Below are positions 7,510 through 16,307 of a DNA stretch of 64,000 bases, piece after piece; the stretch's first letter is position 1; each line of letters opens with the position of its first letter. A program made the position numbers and the translations under genes. The notes beneath the pieces were generated by a model. That model ran no database searches. It was not told the origin of the DNA and worked only from the letters and a program-made list of their open reading frames with translations. This DNA comes from Actinomycetes bacterium (GTDB lineage Bacteria > Actinomycetota > Acidimicrobiia > Acidimicrobiales > RAAP-2). The DNA is taken from contig JAJYYG010000070.1 of the NCBI GenBank assembly GCA_021801235.1, forward strand, positions 42,649 through 106,648, written 5' to 3'.

Positions 7510-8836
7510 GCGCGACCGCTCCGAGCGGTGGTTCGAGCGGGCGGTCGCCGTCATCCCGGGGGGTGTGAACTCCCCGGTCCGTTCGTTCCGCTCTGTCGGG
7601 GGGCATCCCTACTTCGTCGAGCGGGGCGAGGGCGCCTACGTCTGGGACGCCGACGGGAACCGGCTGGTCGATTTCGTCCAGTCCTACGGAGCGTCCCTCC
7701 TCGGCCATGCGGACCCCGCCGTGGTGCGCGCGGTGGTCGAGGCGGCCGGGCGCGGGACGACCTACGGCGCGCCGACCCCTGGCGAGGTGCTGCTGGCCGA
7801 GGCCATCTGCGATCGAGTGCCCGGCTGCGAGCAGGTACGCCTGGTGTCGTCGGGGACCGAGGCGGCCATGAGTGCCATCCGGGTGGCCCGCGGCGCCACC
7901 GGACGGTCACGGATCGTGAAATTCGCCGGCTGCTACCACGGGCACTCCGACGGCCTGCTGGCCGGAGGCGGGAGCGGGGTGGCCACCCTCGGGTTGGCAG
8001 ACTCGGCCGGCGTCCCCCCCGGAGCGGTGGCGGACACGCTGGTCGTCCCGTACAACGTCGTCCCGGCGATCGGCGACGACGTGGCCTGCGTGATTGTCGA
8101 GCCGGTCGCCGCCAACATGGGGCTGGTCGCCCCGGTGGAGGAGTTCCTCCCCGGCCTCCGGCGGGCCTGTGACGAGAGCGGTGCGCTGTTGATCTTCGAC
8201 GAGGTCATCACCGGGTTCCGGCTGGGACCGGCCGGGGCGTCGGGATGGTCCGGGGTGACGCCGGACCTGTGGTGCTTCGGCAAGGTGATCGGCGGCGGCC
8301 TCCCGGTCGGGGCGTTCGGCGGGCGGCGCGACGTGTTGGCGGTGCTTGCGCCTGAAGGGCCTGTGTACCAGGCCGGGACGCTCTCGGGCAATCCCCTGGC
8401 GACCGCGGCGGGACTCGCCGTCCTCGAAGCGATGGACCCCGACAGGTACCGCCGGCTGTCCGACCGGGTGGGCTCGTTCGCCGCCCGCCTGGAAGAGAGC
8501 CTCAACGACGGGCTCGGCCGGTCGGGCCGAGCCGGGCTGGTGGAGGCTCGCGTCCCCTCGGTGGGACCGCTCGTCGGTGTGTCCTTCGTCCCCGCCGGGT
8601 CCGACCCGATCGTGAACTTCGACGGAGCCACGCGCGCGGCCGCCACCGGGAGGTACGCACGGTTCTTCCGGGGGATGCTGGAGCGCGGGATCGCATTCGC
8701 CCCCGGGCCCTACGAAGCCGCGTTCCCTTCGGTCGCCCACAGCGACGCCGACCTGGCGTGGACGGTGGAGGTTGCGGGGGAGGTGGCGGAGGGTATGGCG
8801 GCGGAGATTGCGGCGGAGGACGAGGCGGGCCGGTGA
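7502..8836 (+). CDS. hemL: Glutamate-1-semialdehyde 2,1-aminomutase
   Basis: PLP-dependent enzyme that converts glutamate-1-semialdehyde, the product of HemA, to 5-aminolevulinate for HemB. The 444-residue sequence starts MAERDRSERWFERAVAVIPG followed by the GGVNSPVRSF signature. It contains SSGTEAAMSAIRVARG for phosphate binding, FDEVITGFR with the PLP-ring aspartate, and Lys261 in FGKVIGGGLPVGAFGG as the Schiff-base lysine, then GTLSGNPLATAAG. The ATG at 7502 overlaps hemB by eight bases, and the stop overlaps the next GTG (GTGA), so it is embedded in the operon. Confidence 0.97.
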   Translation: MAERDRSERWFERAVAVIPGGVNSPVRSFRSVGGHPYFVERGEGAYVWDADGNRLVDFVQSYGASLLGHADPAVVRAVVEAAGRGTTYGAPTPGEVLLAEAICDRVPGCEQVRLVSSGTEAAMSAIRVARGATGRSRIVKFAGCYHGHSDGLLAGGGSGVATLGLADSAGVPPGAVADTLVVPYNVVPAIGDDVACVIVEPVAANMGLVAPVEEFLPGLRRACDESGALLIFDEVITGFRLGPAGASGWSGVTPDLWCFGKVIGGGLPVGAFGGRRDVLAVLAPEGPVYQAGTLSGNPLATAAGLAVLEAMDPDRYRRLSDRVGSFAARLEESLNDGLGRSGRAGLVEARVPSVGPLVGVSFVPAGSDPIVNFDGATRAAATGRYARFFRGMLERGIAFAPGPYEAAFPSVAHSDADLAWTVEVAGEVAEGMAAEIAAEDEAGR

Positions 8837-9810
8837 CCGCTACCGACCCGTCCGGTGGGCCGGCCCCCGGAGCGGTCCCTGGCGCGTCCGACCGGGCCGT
8901 CGCACCGCCCGTCGGACCCCCACCGCTGCCGTCCGGGTTCGGGGGGATCACCCCTGAAGCCGGTCGCCCGTGGCTCCGCCGCCGTAGACGGTGGTCGTTG
9001 CTGGCCGGGGCGTTGGTGTTCTTGAGCGGCAGCGTTGCGCTGGCGGTGGCGCTCTCCCACCCCGACCGGTCCTCCCGGATGGCCGCACCGTCGGCGGCCA
9101 CCGTGGCGCCCGACCAGCAGCTGGCCCAGGGACTGCTCCTGACCCAGAGCGACCTCCCGGCGGGCTGGCAGCCCGGGACCGGCGGCGCTCCGGCGGGCCA
9201 GTCGGCGCACAACGCCCAGTTGGGGATCGAGCTGACCTTCACACAGTGCATGGGGATCGACCAGAGCCAGGCCAGCGTGCTCCTCGGGGGCCAGGCCACC
9301 GACCAGACCGCGCAGGCGGTGTCGCCGGTGTTCGTCGGCCCGACCGCACCCGGGGGGGAGGCGGGAAGTCCCGCAGCCGGCACCGTCCTCGAGCTCCAGA
9401 CCGTGGCAGCGGTGGTCCGTACCCAGGCTGACGCGCAGGGTGATCTCGCCCTGTTCGGGTTGCCCCGCTACCCGTCGTGCCTCGCCGCCCTCTCCGCCGC
9501 CGAGCTGCAGCTCGGGATCGACCAGGCATCCGGAGGCACCGCCCTTCCGGGATCCGCCACGGCAGCGGTGGTGCCGTTGTCGGCGCCGGCCGGCACGACC
9601 GTGCTCGGGATCGCCATGTCGTTCACCGTGATGGACGCCGGGAGCACCGTCCCGGTGGTGATGGACCAGGTGGTCGTGGGCCATGACCGGGTCGAGGCGC
9701 AACTTCAGGCGTTCGCCATCGGGAGCCCGTTCCCGTCCGGCGTCCTCGCCTCCTCGATCGCCAGGTTCGAGAGCCTCGTCACCGCGCCGGGCGGGCCGAT
9801 CGCCGTATGA
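8833..9810 (+). CDS. Membrane-anchored extracytoplasmic protein, paralogue of the next gene
   Basis: 325 residues from the GTG overlapping the hemL stop. It has a cytoplasmic Pro/Gly-rich segment, a basic patch (PWLRRRRRWS), one transmembrane helix at about 53-75, then an extracytoplasmic domain of about 240 residues. The domain has SDLPAGWQPG, FTQCMGID, AVSPVFVGP, VVRTQADA and YPSCLAAL. The two cysteines, the SPVF and the VVRTxADA blocks recur in the same order in the protein encoded at 10019, so the two genes are tandem paralogues. The layout recalls actinobacterial PknH/LpqN-like sensor or lipoprotein domains, which is only an inference. Translational coupling to hemL is clear; the function is unknown. 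Confidence 0.75.
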   Translation: MTATDPSGGPAPGAVPGASDRAVAPPVGPPPLPSGFGGITPEAGRPWLRRRRRWSLLAGALVFLSGSVALAVALSHPDRSSRMAAPSAATVAPDQQLAQGLLLTQSDLPAGWQPGTGGAPAGQSAHNAQLGIELTFTQCMGIDQSQASVLLGGQATDQTAQAVSPVFVGPTAPGGEAGSPAAGTVLELQTVAAVVRTQADAQGDLALFGLPRYPSCLAALSAAELQLGIDQASGGTALPGSATAAVVPLSAPAGTTVLGIAMSFTVMDAGSTVPVVMDQVVVGHDRVEAQLQAFAIGSPFPSGVLASSIARFESLVTAPGGPIAV

Positions 9811-10018
9811 GCGGCGACCGCCGTCGGCTGGACGCCGGGGCCGTCCTGTCGGACCTTCGGTCCCTCATCCCTGCCTCCTGCGGCAGTATGGTCGTCCAAC
9901 GCCGGTCGGGGGCCCCGCACCAGCCGCCCGGCCGGGTCCGACAGGTGACGGTCAGGATCCCCGGTGGTGGGATGGGGCAGGCGACCCCTCCGGGTCGGAG
10001 GACGAGAAGGAGACGCAC
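9811..10018 (+). promoter_or_regulatory. Intergenic stretch with a possible promoter
   Basis: No gene is seen in these 208 bases. TATGGT at 9887-9892 fits a TANNNT -10, which would give a leader of about 120 bases ending in AAGGAG (10007-10012), a good ribosome site seven bases before the ATG at 10019. No convincing hairpin or riboswitch was recognised. Confidence 0.35.
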
Positions 10019-11500
10019 ATGACGATCGGAGCGATGGACCTGCCTCCCGAGGGGATGCTGCTCGGCGGGGTGGCGCTGGCGGGCGACCCGGAGCGCGGCA
10101 CCGCCACCACCGAAGGCCTGAGCCTCCTGTTCACCGCGGACGGGATCACCGTGCAGGGTCCGCCCCCCCAGGCCGATCGGCTCCTCCCTTGGGCGGGGCT
10201 GGACTCGGCGACCTGTCACGACCAGGTGCAGCTTCCCAACGGCGCGATGGCGGCGGTCCTGGTGCTCACGTCCGGCAGCCAGGCCATCCGATTCCTGCTC
10301 TCGTCGGAGAACGTCTCGCCGGGCCAGGCCGCCTACCTCGACCAGGCGCTGCCCGCGTGGCTGGCCCACTACCGGGGCACCCCCGCGCCCGCCGGACCGG
10401 AGACCGCATCAGCCGGTGCAGCCGCAGCAGCCGCAGCAGCCGGTGCCGCCGGACCGGAGACGGCCGCGGCCGCCCCCGTCGGTGCCGGTACCCCTCCCCC
10501 CGGGGCCGTTTCCCCCGGACCGCCGACCCAGCCCATTGGGCCGACGCCGCCCCCGCCGACCCAGCCCATTGGGGCGACGCCGCCCCCGCCGACCGGCCCC
10601 GAGATCGACCCGGTCACCGGGGCGGCGCAGTGGTTGGATCCTGCGGGCGCCGTCGGGGCGCCGGCCCCCGGGTCCGAGCCGCTCTCACCGCTGCCCGCCG
10701 AGGGGGAGCAGAAGAAGCCGGACAACCGCCGTACCCTGATCCTGCTCGTCGTGCTGATTGTCGTGGTGGTCGGGGCCGGAATCTTCTTCCTCGTCCACCG
10801 GAGCTCCACCACGACCGCTCCGCCGGCCACCACGGTCACCCCACCCACCTCCGGGGTGGCGGCGGACCATGCCCTGGCGGTGAGCATCAACCTGCGCCTG
10901 GCCGACCTCCCACCCGGGTGGACGGTGGCGCGTCCCACCTCGACATCCACCCCGACGTCGCCTTCCGCCCGAACAGCCCAGACCCAGGCGGTTGCGGCCT
11001 TCGCCGGCTGCCTCGGGATGCCGGTGCCCACGATCTCGCAGCTCTTCGGCGACACCCCGCAGGCCGACGTCGTCGCCTCGGCCAGCTCGCCGGTGTTCCA
11101 GAGCCCGACGGACCCGAACATCCAGATGCAGTCGAGCACCAACGTGGTGCGGACCCCTGCCGATGCCGTCGCCGACGCCGCTCCGTTCACCAAGCCGAAC
11201 TTCGTGCCGTGCTTCCAGGCGTTCGAGACGGCCGCCGCCTCCGCCTCCGCCCCGGGCACGACCGCCCAGGTGACCGCGGTGCCGCTGGCGCCACCGACCG
11301 GTGGCCAGGCGTTCGGCTACCTGACGACCCTCACCATCCCCGGCCAGGGGACAGCGGTCGTGGGGAGTGCCTTCATCATCGGGGGACGGATCGAGGCGAC
11401 GCTCCAGCCGTCGACCAACGGGCCGGCTGTGCCCTCCGCCGCCTTCAGCTCCGCCTACGACGCCATGATCACCCGGATCTCGGCCGCCTCCAACCGATAG
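10019..11500 (+). CDS. Membrane-anchored protein with N-terminal cytoplasmic domain, Pro-rich linker and sensor-like domain
   Basis: 493 residues, function unknown. The ATG at 10019 is set by AAGGAG just upstream. Residues 1-120 form a compact cytoplasmic domain (GLSLLFTADGITVQGP, LPWAGLDSATCHD, QAIRFLLSSENV) reminiscent of a small beta-rich domain. An Ala/Pro linker follows, with two 11-residue PPTQPIG repeats, then a transmembrane helix at about 237-260 (LILLVVLIVVVVGAGIFFLV). The outer domain repeats the plan of the preceding paralogue: ADLPPGWTV, FAGCLGMP, ASSPVF, NVVRTPADA, FVPCFQAF, and a final GRIEATLQPS segment. It lies at the end of the hem gene row and converges with the reductase gene at 11556. 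Confidence 0.75.
   Translation: MTIGAMDLPPEGMLLGGVALAGDPERGTATTEGLSLLFTADGITVQGPPPQADRLLPWAGLDSATCHDQVQLPNGAMAAVLVLTSGSQAIRFLLSSENVSPGQAAYLDQALPAWLAHYRGTPAPAGPETASAGAAAAAAAAGAAGPETAAAAPVGAGTPPPGAVSPGPPTQPIGPTPPPPTQPIGATPPPPTGPEIDPVTGAAQWLDPAGAVGAPAPGSEPLSPLPAEGEQKKPDNRRTLILLVVLIVVVVGAGIFFLVHRSSTTTAPPATTVTPPTSGVAADHALAVSINLRLADLPPGWTVARPTSTSTPTSPSARTAQTQAVAAFAGCLGMPVPTISQLFGDTPQADVVASASSPVFQSPTDPNIQMQSSTNVVRTPADAVADAAPFTKPNFVPCFQAFETAAASASAPGTTAQVTAVPLAPPTGGQAFGYLTTLTIPGQGTAVVGSAFIIGGRIEATLQPSTNGPAVPSAAFSSAYDAMITRISAASNR
10521..10596 (+). repeat. 33-bp in-frame tandem repeat in the Pro-rich linker
   Basis: A 20-base block starting at 10521 recurs at 10554 with a period of 33 bases, plus a partial third copy. 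It encodes PPTQPIG(P/A)TPP twice in the linker just before the membrane helix. Confidence 0.85.
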
Positions 11501-11509
11501 GGGAGGGTT

Positions 11510-11529
11510 CGGGGACGAGCGTCTCCCCG
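11510..11529 (+). terminator. Hairpin between convergent genes
   Basis: CGGGGAC (11510-11516) can pair with GTCTCCCCG (11521-11529) with a two-base bulge and a four-base loop. It lies in the 55-base gap between the plus-strand gene ending at 11500 and the minus-strand gene ending at 11556. It could act on both strands. Confidence 0.35.
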
Positions 11530-11555
11530 GCCCCGACAGCTCGGACGGCCTGGAT

Positions 11556-12935
11556 TCAGGGGGCGAGCCGGAGCGTCCCGGTCGGGTTCGTCTCCGGGAC
11601 GAGGGAGGCGATGACCGCCAACGCCCGGTAGGCGGCCTCCGCGGGCCCGATCTCGTCCGGGCGGAGGAGGTTGGCCATGATCCGCAGGATCCACGACATC
11701 AGCGACTCCGAGTGCATGCCCGTGCCGACGCACAGCTTCATCAGCTCGGGCCGGCTGATGATCCGGACGAATGCCCGCGCCACCCGGTAGTAGAGCCCGT
11801 AGGCCTCCTCGAGGCGCTCCTCGTAGCGGGCCAACGCCGTCTCGGCGTCGTCGCCCCGGTCGCCCGCGGCGCGCAGCGCCTCGCCGAGGGAGGCGGCAGC
11901 CAGCCGCCCCGTCTCGTAGCCGTACGCGATGCCCTCCCCGTTGAAGGGGTTGATCGAGCCGGCCGCGTCGCCGACCACCAGGGTGGTGGCGCCGATGCGG
12001 GGCCCCACCGAGAGGCCCATGGGGAGCTTCCCCCCGGTGGGCGGGCCGAGGCAGGTGGCCGGGGACAGCTCCCACTCCGCCGGCGCCCAGGCGACGAAGT
12101 GCTCCATCAGGGTCGAGGTGTTGATCCCCTTCCAGCGCTGGTCGGTGGAGAGCAGGCCGACCCCCACGTTCACCCGACCGTCCCCCAGGGGGAAGATCCA
12201 CCCGTAGCCGGGCACCACGTTCCCCTCCCCGTCGCGGATGTCGAGGTGGGACTCGATGAAGGTGCGGTCGTGCCCGGGCGACGCGTAGTAGCCGCGCAGG
12301 GCCATGCCCATCGGCCGGGTCCGGTCCCGGGCGGTCCCGAGGGCACGGCCGAACCTCGAGTTGGCGCCGTCGGCCACGACGACGTAGCGGGCCCGCACCT
12401 CCCGGGTGACACCCCCGTCCTTCTCCCGGACGACGGCACCCACGCAGGCGGGCAGACCGGCGGACGACCTCGGCCCCGGGGGCGCGGGGGACACGATCGG
12501 CTCGACGGCCTCGGTGCCCTGCCACACGGTGGCGCCCGCCTTGGCGGCCCGCTCGTTGACGATGGCGTCGAGGTCGTGACGGGTGATCACGTACCCGTAG
12601 GAGGGGAAGCTCGGGTGCTCCGGCCAGGGGAGGTCGAGGACCCGACCGTAGGCGTGCGCCCGGAGGCCCCCGTAGCGGTGGGCACCGACGAGCGACCCCT
12701 CGACGCCCATGTCCGCCAGTTGCCGGACCGACCGGGGGGTGAGGCCGTCTCCGCAGGTCTTCTCGCGGGGGAAGACCTTTTTCTCCACCACGGCGACGTC
12801 CCAGCCGGCGTCGGCCAGCCAGTAGGCGCACGACGAGCCCGCGGGTCCCCCTCCCACCACCAGTACGTCGTGGAGGTGGTCGCCGCTCCGGAGGTCGTCG
12901 GACGGGGCGGATGCGCTCGGGCGGGGTGTGCTCAC
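11556..12935 (-). CDS. Geranylgeranyl reductase family FAD-dependent protein (probable menaquinone reductase)
   Basis: 459 residues from the GTG at 12935. An N-terminal Rossmann motif (DVLVVGGGPAGSSCAYWLAD) binds FAD. PREKTCGDGLTPRSV and the distal GDAAGSINPFNGEGIAYGYE are the geranylgeranyl-reductase/flavin-hydroxylase hallmarks. This family saturates isoprenoid double bonds, and mycobacterial MenJ does so on the menaquinone side chain. Divergence from nuoA, whose product reduces menaquinone, fits a quinone-modifying role, but archaeal-type lipid reduction or another substrate cannot be excluded. TACCAT at 12944-12949 (read on the minus strand) ends eight bases before the GTG, suggesting a leaderless transcript. 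A longer in-frame extension upstream to 13076 would cross the nuoA promoter and is less likely. Confidence 0.85.
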   Translation of the reverse strand: MSTPRPSASAPSDDLRSGDHLHDVLVVGGGPAGSSCAYWLADAGWDVAVVEKKVFPREKTCGDGLTPRSVRQLADMGVEGSLVGAHRYGGLRAHAYGRVLDLPWPEHPSFPSYGYVITRHDLDAIVNERAAKAGATVWQGTEAVEPIVSPAPPGPRSSAGLPACVGAVVREKDGGVTREVRARYVVVADGANSRFGRALGTARDRTRPMGMALRGYYASPGHDRTFIESHLDIRDGEGNVVPGYGWIFPLGDGRVNVGVGLLSTDQRWKGINTSTLMEHFVAWAPAEWELSPATCLGPPTGGKLPMGLSVGPRIGATTLVVGDAAGSINPFNGEGIAYGYETGRLAAASLGEALRAAGDRGDDAETALARYEERLEEAYGLYYRVARAFVRIISRPELMKLCVGTGMHSESLMSWILRIMANLLRPDEIGPAEAAYRALAVIASLVPETNPTGTLRLAP

Positions 12936-13057
12936 GCTCCCCGATGGTACGCGCCGCGGCGGCGTCCCGGGGCGCCCGGGCGCGGTGGCCTCCGGGGGGC
13001 CGGCCCGATGCGGCTCGATGTGCCTCAGGGCGCGTCTGCGTGGTAGAACGACCCCCG
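12936..13057. promoter_or_regulatory. Divergent promoter region, reductase gene and nuo operon
   Basis: Minus strand: TACCAT (12949-12944) lies eight bases before the reductase GTG. Plus strand: TAGAAC (13044-13049) lies eight bases before the nuoA GTG at 13058. The latter matches TANNN but ends in C. Neither start has a well-spaced ribosome site, consistent with leaderless starts on both sides. Confidence 0.4.
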
Positions 13058-13603
13058 GTGGACGCCTATCTCCCAATCCTCGTGCTGATCGTCCTCGGGT
13101 TCCTCTTCGCCGCGCTCTCGTTCGTCGGGTCGGCCATGCTGGCCCCGAAGAAGCGGCCGACAGCGGCGAAGATCGCCCCGTACGAGTGCGGCATCGTCCC
13201 CACCATCGAGCCCCCGACGCGGTTCCCGGTGCGCTTCTACCTGGTGGCGATGATCTTCATCATCTTCGACATCGAGATCGTCTTCCTCTACCCGTGGGCG
13301 GTGATCTTCCACCAGCTCAATTCGTTCGGGCTCATCGAGATCCTGGTGTTCGCCGGCGTGGTCTTCGTCTCCTTCCTGTACCTCGTGAGCAACGGGGCCC
13401 TGACCTGGGGCCCGGCCAAGCGGTTGGCGCGGGCCATGCCCTCGCGGACGTCCGAGTCGACCATTGCCCGTATCGCCGCCGGTCCGGGGGGCACCGGCGG
13501 ATCCCGTCCACCGACGGGGCCGAGGGGCGCCCCGATGGGCGATCCCGTCCCCCCGATCCCCGGCGATCCGGTCTCCCCGACCGGACCGGTCCGGGCCGCG
13601 TAG
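13058..13603 (+). CDS. nuoA: NADH-quinone oxidoreductase subunit A
   Basis: Membrane subunit of complex I at the junction with the peripheral arm. The start VDAYLPILVLIVLGFLFAAL and the conserved KIAPYECGIVP and RFYLVAMIFIIFDIEIVFLY match NuoA, with three transmembrane helices. At 181 residues it is about 60 longer than usual; the extra part is a Pro/Gly/Arg-rich tail after LTWGPAKRLARAM. GTG at 13058 is chosen because it gives the family's normal N-terminus; a GTG at 13040 is an alternative. It is the first gene of the fourteen-gene operon, and nuoB follows after 15 bases. Confidence 0.95.
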   Translation: MDAYLPILVLIVLGFLFAALSFVGSAMLAPKKRPTAAKIAPYECGIVPTIEPPTRFPVRFYLVAMIFIIFDIEIVFLYPWAVIFHQLNSFGLIEILVFAGVVFVSFLYLVSNGALTWGPAKRLARAMPSRTSESTIARIAAGPGGTGGSRPPTGPRGAPMGDPVPPIPGDPVSPTGPVRAA

Positions 13604-13618
13604 AGCGGAGACCCCCGC

Positions 13619-14290
13619 ATGGGCCTCGAGGACCTCGAGCACAACTTCCTGACCGGCCGTCTCGAAGACCTGGTGAAGTGGGCACGGACCTACTCGATGT
13701 GGCCGGCCACCTTCGGGTTGGCCTGCTGCGCCATCGAGATGATGTCGGTGGGCGCCGCCGACTTCGACCTCGCGCGCTTCGGCATGGAGGTCTTCCGGGC
13801 GTCCCCCAGGCAGGCGGACCTGATGATCGTGGCGGGCCGGGTCTCCCAGAAGATGGCCCCGGTGCTCCGTCAGGTCTACGACCAGATGATGGAGCCCAAG
13901 TGGGTGCTGTCGATGGGGGTGTGCGCCAGCACCGGCGGCATGTTCAACAACTACGCCATCGTCCAGGGCGTCGACCAGATCGTCCCGGTGGACGTCTACG
14001 CACCCGGGTGCCCGCCGACCCCCGAGACCCTGATGCACGCGATCCTCACCCTCCACGAGAAGGTCCGGACCGCAGACATCACCGAACGCCGCCAGGGCGG
14101 TCGCCCGGGGCAGGCCGAGATCCGTGGCGGCCACATCCGCTCGAACGAGCAGGGGGCCGACACCGAGGACGCCCGCACCGCGTCGGAGGAGGAGACCTCG
14201 GGGTGGACCCCCGAGCGCCCGGATGCCGTCCATCTCGGCACCCCCCGGCGCAATCCGGTGATCGCCCGTAGCGTGGGCGAGCCGCTGTGA
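13619..14290 (+). CDS. nuoB: NADH-quinone oxidoreductase subunit B
   Basis: Peripheral-arm subunit that holds cluster N2, the last iron-sulfur centre before quinone. The cysteine pattern is intact: [23 protein letters not shown] and [12 protein letters not shown]. The ATG at 13619 has GCGGAG (13605-13610) eight bases upstream. The protein has 223 residues, with a hydrophilic tail of about 50 residues after [13 protein letters not shown] that is absent from shorter homologues. The stop overlaps the nuoC GTG. Confidence 0.97.
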   Translation: MGLEDLEHNFLTGRLEDLVKWARTYSMWPATFGLACCAIEMMSVGAADFDLARFGMEVFRASPRQADLMIVAGRVSQKMAPVLRQVYDQMMEPKWVLSMGVCASTGGMFNNYAIVQGVDQIVPVDVYAPGCPPTPETLMHAILTLHEKVRTADITERRQGGRPGQAEIRGGHIRSNEQGADTEDARTASEEETSGWTPERPDAVHLGTPRRNPVIARSVGEPL

Positions 14291-14808
14291 CCACCGCCGT
14301 CCAACCGACCCCCGCCCCGGCGGGGGGAAGCGACTCCGGGGGCGCCAGCTCGCGGGCGCCGGGTCGCCCCGTCCAGGAGGTGGTGCACCCGACCCGCGCC
14401 CAGTACCTCGCCGAGGTCGGGCGGTACCGGTCGAACGGGTTCGAGATGTGCGCCGACCTGTGCGCGGTGGACTACCTGACCCACCCGGACCGGCGCCTCC
14501 CCGACGGCGTCCCCCACGAGCGGTTCGAGGTGGTGGTCAACCTGCTGTCGCTGAGCGCGGCGCGCCGGGTGCGGCTCCGGGTCCAGGTCCCCGAGTCGGA
14601 CCCGGTGGTGCCGTCGCTGTTCGACCTCTACCCGGGGGTCGAGGCCATGGAGCGGGAGGCCTTCGACCTGTTCGGCATCGTCTTCGACGGGCACCCGGAC
14701 CTCACCCGCATCCTGATGCCCGAGGACTGGGAGGGCCACCCGCTCCGGAAGGACTACGGCGTCGGGCGGGTGCCGGTGCAGTTCAAGGGCGCCCCGGGGC
14801 CCAGGTGA
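14287..14808 (+). CDS. nuoC: NADH-quinone oxidoreductase subunit C
   Basis: 30-kDa-type subunit of the complex I peripheral arm, with no cofactor. The 173-residue sequence has the conserved [40 protein letters not shown] and [15 protein letters not shown]. The first ~35 residues are Pro/Ala/Gly-rich. The GTG start overlaps the nuoB stop (GTGA), and the stop overlaps the nuoD GTG at 14805. Confidence 0.95.
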   Translation: MTTAVQPTPAPAGGSDSGGASSRAPGRPVQEVVHPTRAQYLAEVGRYRSNGFEMCADLCAVDYLTHPDRRLPDGVPHERFEVVVNLLSLSAARRVRLRVQVPESDPVVPSLFDLYPGVEAMEREAFDLFGIVFDGHPDLTRILMPEDWEGHPLRKDYGVGRVPVQFKGAPGPR

Positions 14809-16307
14809 GCGATCCGATGGAGCCCACCCCCGAGGAGGGGACCGCTGCCGGGACGGACGCCGTGGAGGGTGCGACCGGGACGCCACCGCCGCGGCCGGAC
14901 CGGAGTGGCGAGGTCCGCACCGACTCCGATCTCGCCCCGCCGCTCAGCGGCGAGACCTACTTCGCCCCCGGGCCGGACGGAGAGCCGGCCGGGCTGGTGG
15001 CCGAGACGTCGGAGGGGAGCCAGGAGCTGACCCGGCGCGGCACGACCGGGGCCGGTGAGCTCCGTCGTGAGGTGGGGGCGGTGCTCCGCCTCCCCGAAGG
15101 CGTGGTGGTGGACCCGTCCAACATCGACGTCGAGCAGTCGGACGACAACACCATGATCATCAACATGGGTCCGCAGCACCCGTCGACCCACGGCGTGCTC
15201 CGGCTGATGTTCGAGCTGGACGGCGAGACGGTCCTGCGCACCAAGCCGGTGATCGGCTACCTCCACACGGGGATGGAGAAGACCGCCGAGGAGCTCACCT
15301 ACGTCCAGGGCTCGACCAATGTCACGCGCATGGACTATCTGTCGCCCCTCCACAACGAGCTGGTCCTGTCCCTGGCGGTGGAGGCGCTCCTCGGGATCGA
15401 GATGCCGCCCCGCTCCGACTGGATCCGGATGCTGCTCACCGAGCTCAACCGGGTGTCGTCCCACCTGATGTGGATGGCGACCAACGGGATGGACCTGGGC
15501 TCCACCTCCATGATGATCTACGGCTTCCGTGAGCGGGAGATGATCCTGGCCTTCTTCGAGAAGACGACCGGGTTGCGCATGAACCACAACTTCATCCGTC
15601 CCGGAGGGACGGCAGCCGACCTGCCCGACGGATGGGAGGACGATGTCACCGTCATCTGCGACACCGTGCTGCCCCGCACCGACGAGTACGACGAGCTGCT
15701 GACCGGCCAACCCGTCTTCCGCCAGCGCACCGAGTCGATCGGGACGATCTCGGCGGAGGAGGCCCTGGCCCTCAGTCTCACCGGCCCCATCCTGCGGTCC
15801 ACCGGCGTGCCCTGGGACCTCCGTCGGTCGATGCCCTACCTCCGCTACGACGAGGTCGACTTCGACGTCATCGTCGGTACCTACGGGGACAACTTCGACC
15901 GGTACTCGGTCCGGCTCAACGAGATCCGCGAGTCCATCCGGATCATCCGCCAGATCGTCGAGAAGATGCCGGCGGGCGACTACCGGGTGCAGGACAAAAA
16001 GGTGACGCCGCCGCCACGGGCCCGGATCGACGAGTCGATGGAGGCGCTGATCCACCACTTCAAGGTGTTCACCGAGGGCTTCAAGGTCCCCGAAGGGGAG
16101 GTCTACGTGGCGATCGAGTCACCCCGCGGCGAGCTGGGCTGCTACCTGGTGGCCGACGGCTCCTCCAAGGCCTACCGGATGCATATCCGGGGGCCGAGCT
16201 TCGTCAACCTGCAGGGGCTCCCCCTCATGATGCGCGGAGGCCTGGTGGCGGACGCCGTCGCCGTCTGCTCGTCGGTGGACCCGGTGATGGGGGAGGTGGA
16301 CCGGTGA
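14805..16307 (+). CDS. nuoD: NADH-quinone oxidoreductase subunit D
   Basis: 49-kDa-type subunit that forms the quinone pocket with NuoB. The core is well conserved: MGPQHPSTHGVLRL, GYLHTGMEKTAEELTY, YLSPLHNELVLSLAVE, ELNRVSSHLMW, RPGGTAADLPDGW and the terminal SVDPVMGEVDR. It has 500 residues from the GTG overlapping nuoC. About 120 residues precede the usual start of the core, forming an acidic, Pro/Gly-rich extension. An ATG at 14817 is a near-equivalent start. The stop overlaps the nuoE GTG. Confidence 0.96.
   Translation: MSDPMEPTPEEGTAAGTDAVEGATGTPPPRPDRSGEVRTDSDLAPPLSGETYFAPGPDGEPAGLVAETSEGSQELTRRGTTGAGELRREVGAVLRLPEGVVVDPSNIDVEQSDDNTMIINMGPQHPSTHGVLRLMFELDGETVLRTKPVIGYLHTGMEKTAEELTYVQGSTNVTRMDYLSPLHNELVLSLAVEALLGIEMPPRSDWIRMLLTELNRVSSHLMWMATNGMDLGSTSMMIYGFREREMILAFFEKTTGLRMNHNFIRPGGTAADLPDGWEDDVTVICDTVLPRTDEYDELLTGQPVFRQRTESIGTISAEEALALSLTGPILRSTGVPWDLRRSMPYLRYDEVDFDVIVGTYGDNFDRYSVRLNEIRESIRIIRQIVEKMPAGDYRVQDKKVTPPPRARIDESMEALIHHFKVFTEGFKVPEGEVYVAIESPRGELGCYLVADGSSKAYRMHIRGPSFVNLQGLPLMMRGGLVADAVAVCSSVDPVMGEVDR

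Noticed and set aside
4342..7554. Very long open frame on the minus strand opposite hemD-DUF2079-hemB
   Set aside because: Composition is the His/Arg/Gly/Gln-rich antisense of GC-rich codons, with no domain; the plus strand carries recognised genes throughout.
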